From Neorhizobium sp. UBA7851 (GTDB lineage Bacteria > Pseudomonadota > Alphaproteobacteria > Rhizobiales > Rhizobiaceae): DNA of 7,903 nucleotides. A model generated the notes under the pieces. The model was not told the origin of the DNA and searched no databases. It was given only the letters and a program-made list of their open reading frames with translations. The position numbers and the translations under genes are program-made. Shown one piece after another: positions 1-5,704 of the stretch; the first letter of the stretch is position 1; every line of letters starts with the position of its first letter. The stretch is from positions 23,580 to 31,482 of the forward strand of contig DLSX01000031.1 in assembly GCA_002500765.1 (NCBI GenBank). The letters run 5' to 3'.

Positions 1-527
1 CGCTGATGGGCTATCAGGCCAAGGTGGTGGATGACGATCTGAACGAAGTGCCGCGCGGCACGCCGGGCCATCTCGTTGTTCGCGGCCCGATCGGCTGCCG
101 TTATCTCGCCGACGATCGCCAGAAAAACTTCGTGCGCGGCGGCTGGAACGTCACCGGCGACACGTTCGTAGAGGATGCGGACGGCTATTTCCACTTCGCC
201 GCCCGCTCCGACGACATGATCGTGTCCGGCGGCTACAACATTGCCGGGCCGGAAGTGGAGGCGGCGCTGCTGAAACACGAGGCGGTGCAGGAATGCGCGG
301 TGATCGGCGTGCCGGACGAGGACCGCGGCATGGTCGTCGAGGCGCATGTCGTGCTCGTGCCGGGTTCCGACCCGTGCGACGCCATGGCGAAGCTTCTGCA
401 GGAACATGTGAAGACGGTGATCGCGCCCTACAAATATCCGCGCTCAGTCGTCTTCACCGACACGCTTCCGAAGACCGAATCCGGCAAGATCCAACGCTTT
501 CGCCTGAAGCAGGCTCTTTCGGCGTAA
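1..527 (+). CDS. Acyl/aryl-CoA ligase, C-terminal part (2-aminobenzoate/benzoate-CoA ligase-like), 5' truncated
   Basis: The reading frame is open from the left edge (first whole codon at 3) to TAA at 525-527, so only about the last 174 residues are present; a full enzyme of this family is about 520-550 residues. Counting from the Met at base 6, the fragment shows the TGD motif (D52), the hinge and core motif ARSDDMIVSGGYNI (66-79), the AEC-type dimer strand region VQECAVIGVPDEDRG (94-108) and the C-terminal PKTESGKIQR motif with the catalytic lysine K161. This is the mobile C-terminal domain of adenylate-forming enzymes, which make an acyl-AMP and then the CoA thioester in the cytoplasm. The stretch GCRYLADDRQ...GWNVTGD and the GYNIAGPEVE form resemble proteins annotated as 2-aminobenzoate- or benzoate-CoA ligases. 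The acid-binding pocket lies upstream of the window, so the substrate is inferred. It lies upstream of, and on the same strand as, an importer and a MarR gene, which suits an uptake-and-activation locus. Confidence 0.9.
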   Translation, partial: LMGYQAKVVDDDLNEVPRGTPGHLVVRGPIGCRYLADDRQKNFVRGGWNVTGDTFVEDADGYFHFAARSDDMIVSGGYNIAGPEVEAALLKHEAVQECAVIGVPDEDRGMVVEAHVVLVPGSDPCDAMAKLLQEHVKTVIAPYKYPRSVVFTDTLPKTESGKIQRFRLKQALSA

Positions 528-654
528 ATTACGCTCCCACCGGCGAAATCGTCTTGGCCAACGGTGGAAGTTTCTGTGTGAATGTGGAAGGTAACGGTTC
601 CGCCACGGTGAACTCGCCGGGCGACAGGGGAACGACAAAAAGGGGAGTACCGCA
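528..654. promoter_or_regulatory. Intergenic region before the ABC importer operon, with short repeats
   Basis: This 127-bp gap is the longest non-coding stretch inside the rightward block and the most plausible place for an internal promoter or operator. GTGGAAG occurs twice, at 564-570 and 584-590, exactly 20 bp apart. ACGGT occurs at 561-565, 594-598 and 605-609. I found no convincing -35/-10 pair (TTGGCC at 554-559 has only a weak -10 candidate 17 bp later) and no hairpin followed by a T-run, so the importer could still be read through from the ligase gene. The regulatory role is inferred from position and repeats only. Confidence 0.35.
641..647 (+). promoter_or_regulatory. Ribosome binding site of the substrate-binding protein gene
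   Basis: AGGGGAG lies 7 bases before the ATG at 655 and follows an A-rich stretch (AACGACAAAA). It is one of the strongest Shine-Dalgarno sequences in the window, fits a periplasmic binding protein made in excess over its membrane partners, and fixes the start at 655. Confidence 0.75.
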
Positions 655-1791
655 ATGAAGACAATGCTGGCAGCCGCCACGATGGCGCTCAGCCTCGGTG
701 CATCGGGTCTGGCAATGGCCGAACCGCTCAAGATCGGCATGATCACAACGCTTTCGGGCGGCGGTGCAGGCCTCGGCGTCGACACCCGCGACGGCTTCAT
801 GCTGGCGATCAAGCAGTCCGGCAACAAGGATATCACCGTCGTCACCGAGGATGATGCGCAGAAGCCGGAACTGGCCGTCCAGATCGCCGACAAGATGATC
901 CAGAGCGATAATGTCGATGTGCTGACCGGCATCGTCTGGTCGAACCTTTTGATGGCGGTGGTGCCGGGCGCGGTGGCGCAGGGCAAGTTCTACGTTTCGA
1001 CCAATGCGGCCCCTGCGGCACTTGCCGGCCAGGGCTGCAACAAGCTCTATTTCAACGCCGCCTACCAGAACGACAATCTTCACGAGGCGATGGGCGAATA
1101 CGCCAACAAGACCAACAAGAAGATGTTCATCCTCGCCCCGAATTATCCGGCCGGCAAGGATTCGCTGACCGGCTTCAAGCGTTATTACAAGGGCGAACTG
1201 GCCGGCGAAGTCTATACCAAGGTCGGCCAGACGGATTATGCCGCCGAAATCGCCCAGATGCGTGCCTCCGGTGCCGACGGCATCTTCGTTTTCCTGCCCG
1301 GCGGCATGGGCATTGCCTTCATGAAGCAGTTCGCCCAGTCGGGCGTAAAAATCCCGGTCATGGGCCCGGGCTTCTCCTTCAGCCAGGACGTGTTGCCGGC
1401 GATCGGTGATGCGGCATTGGGTGCAAAGGCATCCGGCCAGTGGGCGCCCGATTTCGACACCGACGTCAGCAAGAAATTCCTGGCCGACTTCCAGAAGGAA
1501 TATAACCGCCTTCCGTCCATCTATGCCGTCCAGGCTTATGATGCTGCACAGCTGATTGTGTCGGCTGCCGCTAAGGCAAGCGTCAAGGATGCTGATGCAT
1601 TCCGCAACGAACTGCTGAAGGCCGATATTCAGTCGCCGCGTGGAAACTTCAAGTTCAACACCAACCAGCATCCGATCCAGGACATCTACCTGACGGAAGT
1701 GGTGAAGAAGGACGGCGTTCTGACCAACAAGACGGTCGAAAAGATCTTCACCGATCACGGTGATGCCTATGCCAAAGACTGCAAGATCTAA
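655..1791 (+). CDS. Periplasmic substrate-binding protein of a Liv/HAAT-type ABC importer (probable aromatic-acid type)
   Basis: The 378-residue protein begins with a signal peptide: K2, a hydrophobic stretch to about residue 19, and a likely signal peptidase I site AMA|EPL after residue 22. There is no lipobox cysteine, so it should be soluble in the periplasm. KIGMITTLSGGGAGLG (26-41) is the usual first strand and ligand loop of the Peripla_BP_6/LivJ-like family, followed by the two-lobed fold; length is normal. Only two cysteines occur, C128 and C376 near the C-terminus, and they may form a disulfide. The segment around C128 and the following QNDNLHEAMGEYA (138-150) look more like binding proteins beside aromatic degradation genes than classical LivJ/LivK. 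It delivers ligand to the LivH/LivM permeases encoded next, only 9 bp downstream. The CoA ligase before it suggests an aromatic acid ligand, but an amino acid or other organic acid cannot be excluded. Confidence 0.93.
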   Translation: MKTMLAAATMALSLGASGLAMAEPLKIGMITTLSGGGAGLGVDTRDGFMLAIKQSGNKDITVVTEDDAQKPELAVQIADKMIQSDNVDVLTGIVWSNLLMAVVPGAVAQGKFYVSTNAAPAALAGQGCNKLYFNAAYQNDNLHEAMGEYANKTNKKMFILAPNYPAGKDSLTGFKRYYKGELAGEVYTKVGQTDYAAEIAQMRASGADGIFVFLPGGMGIAFMKQFAQSGVKIPVMGPGFSFSQDVLPAIGDAALGAKASGQWAPDFDTDVSKKFLADFQKEYNRLPSIYAVQAYDAAQLIVSAAAKASVKDADAFRNELLKADIQSPRGNFKFNTNQHPIQDIYLTEVVKKDGVLTNKTVEKIFTDHGDAYAKDCKI

Positions 1792-1793
1792 GG
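1790..1793 (+). promoter_or_regulatory. Ribosome binding site supporting the GTG start of livH
   Basis: AAGG overlaps the TAA stop of the binding-protein gene and lies 7 bases before GTG at 1801. The nearby ATG at 1799-1801 is followed at once by TGA and cannot be the start. The site is modest, and with the GTG start it suggests lower translation of the permease than of the binding protein. Confidence 0.55.
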
Positions 1794-1800
1794 CATAGAT

Positions 1801-2724
1801 GTGACTATCGCACTTGCTCTCGAGCAGTTGCTGAACGGCATCCAGCTCGGCGTCATGTTGTTTCTCATGGCAGCCGGGCTGACGCTGATTTTTGGCGTCA
1901 TGGGGCTGATCAACCTCGCTCACGGTTCTCTTTACATGGTTGGTGCATTCGCCTGCGCCACCGTCGCCGCCTGGACAGGTTCGTTCTGGCTCGGCCTGAT
2001 CGCCAGCCTCGCCTGCGCGGCCGCGGCCGGCGCAATCGTCGAGCTTGCCGTCATCCGCAGGCTTTATGACCGTGATCATCTCGATCAGGTGCTTGCCACT
2101 TTTGCGCTTATCCTCATCTTTTCCGAAGGCACCCGCTGGCTGTTCGGAGACTTTCCGCTCTATCTCGACATTCCGCCGCTGCTGCAGGGCATTGTCACTC
2201 TGCCGGGCGACGCAAGCTATCCGGTCTACCGACTGGCGATCATTGCCGTCGGCGCGCTGATCGCGCTTGGCCTTTATCTGCTGATCGGCAAGACCCGCCT
2301 CGGCATGCGCATCCGCGCCGGCGAGAGCGATCGCGAGATGATCGGCGCGCTCGGCGTCGATATCCGCACGCTCTATACGCTGGTCTTTGCGCTCGGTTCG
2401 GCCCTTGCGGGCCTTGCTGGTGCGCTTGTCGGCGCGCTGCAATCGGTACAGGTCGGCATGGGCGAACCGGTTCTGATCCTCGCCTTCGTCGTCATCGTCA
2501 TCGGCGGTATCGGTTCGATCAAGGGTGCGCTTTATGGCGCGCTTCTGGTCGGGGTGACAGATACGCTGGGGCGTTTTCTTCTGCCGCAGCTTCTGGCGCT
2601 GTTCGTCGATCCGTCCCAGGCGGGCATGATCGGCGGGGCCATGGCCTCGATGCTGATCTATGTCGTCATGGCCGTCATTCTGGCCGTAAAACCGCGCGGG
2701 CTTTTCCCGCCGGCGCATGCGTGA
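1801..2724 (+). CDS. livH: ABC importer inner-membrane permease, LivH family
   Basis: This 307-residue, strongly hydrophobic protein is one of the two permease subunits that form the channel of a Liv/HAAT-type importer in the inner membrane. Visible family marks are GLTLIFGVMGLINLAHGS (26-43), the cytoplasmic coupling loop with AGESDREMIGALGVDI (173-188), and the C-terminal GGIGSIKGALYGALLVG (235-251). About eight membrane spans can be placed by eye. The length is normal for LivH. The start is GTG at 1801, the first start codon in frame behind an AAGG site, 9 bp after the preceding gene. livM begins 9 bp after its stop. Assignment to the family is firm; the transported substrate is not shown by the permease itself and is inferred from the neighbouring CoA ligase. 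Confidence 0.93.
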   Translation: MTIALALEQLLNGIQLGVMLFLMAAGLTLIFGVMGLINLAHGSLYMVGAFACATVAAWTGSFWLGLIASLACAAAAGAIVELAVIRRLYDRDHLDQVLATFALILIFSEGTRWLFGDFPLYLDIPPLLQGIVTLPGDASYPVYRLAIIAVGALIALGLYLLIGKTRLGMRIRAGESDREMIGALGVDIRTLYTLVFALGSALAGLAGALVGALQSVQVGMGEPVLILAFVVIVIGGIGSIKGALYGALLVGVTDTLGRFLLPQLLALFVDPSQAGMIGGAMASMLIYVVMAVILAVKPRGLFPPAHA

Positions 2725-2733
2725 GGGCAAACA

Positions 2734-3708
2734 ATGCTGACACGCGAAAATACCGTCAATCTCGTTCTCGCCCTTTTGCTGCTGGTCGCCCCGCTGGCCG
2801 CCAATGCATTTGGCCAGCCTTTCTATGTGACGCTTGCAACCCGCATTGCCATTCTGGCGCTGGCCGCGCTTGGCCTCAATCTGGCGCTCGGTCTCGGCGG
2901 CCTCGTTTCTTTCGGGCACGCCGCCTTCTTCGGCATTGGCGGTTATGCGGCGGGCATCCTGTCCAGCCACGCGCTCTCCTACGAGCCGATGATCTTCGGT
3001 CTACCCGGCACGGTGCAGATGCCGGTGATCTGGATTGTCGCGGTGATCGCATCGGGCCTTGTGGCGCTGGCGATCGGCGCGATCAGCCTGCGGACCTCGG
3101 GCGTCTACTTCATCATGATCACGCTCGCCTTTGCCCAGATGGTCTATTATTTCGCCATCTCCTGGCCGGCCTATGGCGGCGAGGACGGGCTGTCGATCAT
3201 GGTGCGCAACCAGTTTCCCGGTACAAATACGATGAAGCCGCTGAGCTTCTTCATCGTCTGTTATCTCGTGCTTTTGGCGGGCATCGGGCTATTCGCCCTG
3301 ATCCGCGCCTCGCGTTTCGGCGCGGCGCTGCAGGCGGCACGGCAGAACGAGACGCGCGTCGCGACCGTCGGCATCCATCCCTATCGAATCCGCCTCACGG
3401 GCTTCGTCATCTCGGCGATGATCACGGCGCTTGCCGGTGCGCTGTATGCCGATCTCAACCGCTTCGTCAGCCCGTCCATGCTCTCTTGGCACATGTCGGG
3501 CGAACTGATCGTGCTGATCATTCTCGGCGGTACCGGCCGCCTGTTCGGGCCCTTAGCGGGCGCTGCGCTTTATGTCGCCTTCGAATTCGCGCTCGGCGGC
3601 CTTACTGAACGCTGGCAGTTCTTCCTCGGCCTTATCCTTCTCGGTGTCGTGCTGTTCGCACGCGGTGGCTTGCTTGGTCTGCTGGCCGGAAAGGCGAAAC
3701 ATGGTTGA
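2734..3708 (+). CDS. livM: ABC importer inner-membrane permease, LivM family
   Basis: The 324-residue protein is the second permease subunit, partner of LivH. It shows the LivM hallmarks LGLGGLVSFGHAAFFGIGGY (52-71), LRTSGVYFIMITLAFAQ (119-135), the periplasmic GGEDGL (148-153), the coupling loop AARQNETRVATVGIHPYR (201-218) that docks on the ATPases, and GGTGRLFGPLAGA (265-277). Many hydrophobic spans cover residues 8-185 and 222-318. The N-terminus lacks the long extra segment found in some LivM proteins, so it is of the short type. The ATG at 2734 has GAGGG (2723-2727) overlapping the livH stop as ribosome site. The 3' end overlaps livG by 8 bases, which points to translational coupling. 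Confidence 0.93.
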   Translation: MLTRENTVNLVLALLLLVAPLAANAFGQPFYVTLATRIAILALAALGLNLALGLGGLVSFGHAAFFGIGGYAAGILSSHALSYEPMIFGLPGTVQMPVIWIVAVIASGLVALAIGAISLRTSGVYFIMITLAFAQMVYYFAISWPAYGGEDGLSIMVRNQFPGTNTMKPLSFFIVCYLVLLAGIGLFALIRASRFGAALQAARQNETRVATVGIHPYRIRLTGFVISAMITALAGALYADLNRFVSPSMLSWHMSGELIVLIILGGTGRLFGPLAGAALYVAFEFALGGLTERWQFFLGLILLGVVLFARGGLLGLLAGKAKHG

Positions 3709-4450
3709 GCCGGTCCTCCAGATAGACAATCTTACCAAATCGTTCGGCGCTCTGAGGGCAACCGATGGCGTTTCGATCGATCTTCGGCCGGGCGAAATCC
3801 ATGCGCTGATCGGCCCGAACGGTGCAGGCAAGTCGACGCTGATCCACCAGATCTGCGGCACAGTGAGGCCCGATAGTGGCACGATCCGGTTTGCCGGTGA
3901 GGATATCGGCGGGCTGAATACCGCGCAGCGCGCGCAAAAAGGCCTCGGCCGGACCTTTCAGGTCTCGTCGCTGGCGCCGGAATTTTCGGCGCTGAGGAAC
4001 GTCATGCTGGCCGTGCAGGCGAAGCAGGGATCGAGCTTCGGCTTTTTCAGGCCGGTGATGCGGGATCGCTCGCTTGTCGATCCGGCGATGGCGATCCTGG
4101 AAAGAGTAGGTCTTGCCGACCGCGCCCGCCTGCCGGCAGCCGAGCTTTCCCATGGCGAGCGCCGCCAGCTGGAAATCGCCATGGCGCTGGCGCTGCAGTC
4201 GAAAGCCTTTCTGCTCGACGAGCCGATGGCGGGCATGGGACCGGAAGGATCGAAGAAGCTGACCGGCTTTCTCGATGCACTGCGCCGCGAAGCGCCGATC
4301 CTGCTGGTCGAACACGACATGGATGCTGTCTTCGCGCTCGCCGACCGGATCTCGGTTCTCGTCTACGGCAAGGTGATCGCGACCGGTACGGTGGATGAGA
4401 TCCGCAGCAATCCGACGGTGCGCACCGCCTATCTGGGGGATCACGCCTGA
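3701..4450 (+). CDS. livG: ABC importer ATPase, LivG family
   Basis: The 249-residue cytoplasmic ATPase powers the importer together with LivF. All nucleotide-binding motifs are present: Walker A GPNGAGKST (38-46), Q-loop TFQ (Q87), signature LSHGERRQ (149-156), Walker B AFLLDEP (169-175, with catalytic E174) and the H-loop VEHD (H205). The C-terminal VRTAYLGD (240-247) is typical of LivG-type ATPases. The signature has SHGE rather than SGGE, a variant common in LivG. I chose ATG 3701 because it gives the normal family length, with GGAAAGG (3688-3694) just upstream. An in-frame ATG at 3572 would add 43 residues that are only a shifted reading of the livM end. It overlaps livM by 8 bases and livF by 1 base (TGATG). 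Confidence 0.95.
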   Translation: MVEPVLQIDNLTKSFGALRATDGVSIDLRPGEIHALIGPNGAGKSTLIHQICGTVRPDSGTIRFAGEDIGGLNTAQRAQKGLGRTFQVSSLAPEFSALRNVMLAVQAKQGSSFGFFRPVMRDRSLVDPAMAILERVGLADRARLPAAELSHGERRQLEIAMALALQSKAFLLDEPMAGMGPEGSKKLTGFLDALRREAPILLVEHDMDAVFALADRISVLVYGKVIATGTVDEIRSNPTVRTAYLGDHA

Positions 4451-5133
4451 TGCTTTTGGATATTCAGGACATCACCACCTATTACGGCGCGAGCCAGGCG
4501 CTTTTCGGCGTCGAGTTCCGCGTGGATGAAGGCGAGGTCGTGGCGCTGATGGGTCGCAACGGCATGGGCAAGTCGACGACGATCAAGTCGATCTGCAACC
4601 TCATGGCCCCGAAGACCGGCCGTATCTTTTTCGGCGGCAGAAGCACCGAGCGGATGGCGCCTTACAAGGTGGCGCGGCTTGGCGTCGGTCTGGTGCCGGA
4701 AGGACGGCGCTGTTTTCCCAATCTTTCCGTCCATGAAAATCTCGTGGCGGCGGCAAGGCCCGGCGAGTGGACGCTCGCAAAGGTCAATGCGCTTTTCCCC
4801 CGGCTGGAAGAGCGGCATGCGCAGATGTCGAAATCGCTCTCGGGTGGCGAACAGCAGATGCTGGCGATCGGCCGCGCACTGATGACCAACCCGCGGCTGC
4901 TCATTCTCGACGAGGCGACGGAGGGGCTTGCCCCGGTGATCCGGCAGGATATCTGGCGGGCGATCCGGCAGCTGAAGGCGGAAGGTCTCTCCATTCTCGT
5001 GGTGGACAAGACGCTTTCGGAGCTTTTGCCGGTTGCGGACCGTTGCGTCATCCTCGAAAACGGGCGAAGCGTCTGGCAGGGACTAAGCGGCGAAGTATCA
5101 GCCGACGTCCAGGATCGCTATCTCGGAGTATGA
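4450..5133 (+). CDS. livF: ABC importer ATPase, LivF family, with non-standard switch region
   Basis: The 227-residue protein is the second ATPase of the importer. It has Walker A GRNGMGKST (35-43), the LivF-typical GVGLVPEGRRCFPNLSVHENL (78-98), signature LSGGEQQ (130-136) and Walker B LLILDEATEGLAP (150-162, catalytic E155). At the switch (H-loop) position it reads VVDKTLSELL, with K187 where other ABC ATPases have His; many LivF proteins have Gln here (VEQN). Because LivG keeps its histidine, the pair may have unequal ATP sites. The length is slightly short of the usual 233-240 residues because the stretch before the signature is compact. The start ATG overlaps the livG stop (TGATG), with GGGGGA at 4435-4440 as ribosome site. 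The MarR gene follows almost without a gap. Confidence 0.94.
   Translation: MLLDIQDITTYYGASQALFGVEFRVDEGEVVALMGRNGMGKSTTIKSICNLMAPKTGRIFFGGRSTERMAPYKVARLGVGLVPEGRRCFPNLSVHENLVAAARPGEWTLAKVNALFPRLEERHAQMSKSLSGGEQQMLAIGRALMTNPRLLILDEATEGLAPVIRQDIWRAIRQLKAEGLSILVVDKTLSELLPVADRCVILENGRSVWQGLSGEVSADVQDRYLGV
5124..5128 (+). promoter_or_regulatory. Ribosome binding site deciding the MarR start
   Basis: CGGAG lies inside the end of livF. It is 7 bases from ATG 5136 but only 1 base from the in-frame ATG at 5130 that overlaps the livF stop, so 5136 is the better start. The two choices differ by two residues (Met-Thr). Confidence 0.6.
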
Positions 5134-5135
5134 CA

Positions 5136-5642
5136 ATGGAAGCGGCAAGCGCGGATCTCGAGCTTATCGTTCATGACGCCCACGGCAACAACAAGCCGGA
5201 GACGCGGCTGTGGCTGCGCATGCTCTCGACCACCAAGCTGATTACCAACGAGATCCGCCGCCGCCTGCGCGCCGAATTCGGTGCCACGCTGCCGCAATTC
5301 GACCTTCTGGCGCAGCTTTATCGGGAGCGGGAAGGCCTGCGGCTCGGTGAGTTGTCGAAACGCACCATGGTGACGAACGGTAATGTCACCGGTCTGGTCG
5401 AACGGCTGGAAGCGGATGGGTATGTGGAGCGCGTCACGCCGCATGCCGACCGCCGTGTGACCGTGGCAAGGCTGACGCCATCGGGTGTCGATTTCTTCAC
5501 CGGCATGGCCGCAGCGCACGAACGTTGGCTTCGCGAAATCATGGCGGATGTCGATCCGGACATGGTCGCTTCGCTCTGGAGCGAGATCGGCGCGGTCAAG
5601 GCCTCCGCCAGCAATCACCTTTCCGGCAGCGCCGACGAATAG
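5136..5642 (+). CDS. MarR-family transcriptional regulator
   Basis: The 168-residue protein has the winged helix-turn-helix of the MarR family: helix 1 for dimer contact (about 24-48), LPQFDLLAQLYRE (52-64), the HTH beginning at LGELSKRTMVTNGNVTGLVERLEADGYVER (70-99) with recognition helix about 80-93, and the wing with the conserved D105-R106-R107 followed by VTVARLTPSG. A C-terminal helix (about 118-160) completes the dimer interface. MarR proteins usually repress neighbouring genes until a small ligand binds; relatives in aromatic loci such as BadR and CouR sense aromatic acids or their CoA thioesters. Its place 2 bp after livF suggests it controls this importer and the CoA ligase, and that it is made with them, giving feedback. 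The ligand and the operator are not shown by the sequence. Confidence 0.92.
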   Translation: MEAASADLELIVHDAHGNNKPETRLWLRMLSTTKLITNEIRRRLRAEFGATLPQFDLLAQLYREREGLRLGELSKRTMVTNGNVTGLVERLEADGYVERVTPHADRRVTVARLTPSGVDFFTGMAAAHERWLREIMADVDPDMVASLWSEIGAVKASASNHLSGSADE

Positions 5643-5704
5643 GGGCTTTTCATCGGGCCTTAAAACACTCTAGGTGTTTCAAAAGCATTGTTCCCGGAGC
5701 CGCA
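5643..5704 (+). promoter_or_regulatory. Gap between MarR and glutaminase genes with a short dyad
   Basis: The 62-bp gap is visibly more AT-rich than its flanks. AAACAC (5663-5668) and GTGTTT (5674-5679) form a perfect 6-bp inverted repeat around TCTAG. There is no T-run after it, so it is not a standard terminator; an operator or part of a promoter is more plausible. The ribosome site of the next gene is GGAG at 5696-5699. A distinct promoter cannot be read with certainty. Confidence 0.35.

Noticed and set aside
554..582. Possible sigma-70 promoter TTGGCC-17 bp-TGTGAA before the binding-protein gene
   Set aside because: The -10 element matches only three of six consensus positions, too weak to annotate.
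540..620. Complementary 7-mers CCGGCGA (540-546) and TCGCCGG (614-620) that could form a large hairpin or riboswitch stem
   Set aside because: The loop would be 67 bases, the arms do not extend beyond 7 bp, and such matches are expected by chance in GC-rich DNA; no known riboswitch core is visible.
529..2970. Very long minus-strand open frame of 813 codons opposite the binding protein, livH and the start of livM
   Set aside because: It lies antisense to well-recognised genes. Its composition (rich in R, D, Q, H, E, with many short charged repeats) shows no domain, and long open antisense frames are expected opposite GC-rich coding DNA.
2721..3608. Plus-strand open frame of 295 codons overlapping livM in another frame
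   Set aside because: The Arg/Ala/Gly-rich, proline-dotted translation is a frame-shifted reading of livM; livM has all family motifs in its own frame.
3572..3700. Upstream in-frame ATG that would lengthen LivG by 43 residues
   Set aside because: The extra residues are a shifted reading of the end of livM and do not match LivG; ATG 3701 has a good ribosome site and gives the normal length.
4767..5135. Upstream in-frame extension of the MarR protein through livF
   Set aside because: It is an out-of-frame reading of livF; the MarR homology begins after 5136, where a ribosome site is present.
5525..5704. Upstream in-frame extension of glutaminase through the MarR end
   Set aside because: The 60 extra residues are a shifted reading of the MarR gene; ATG 5705 with GGAG gives the family's usual length.
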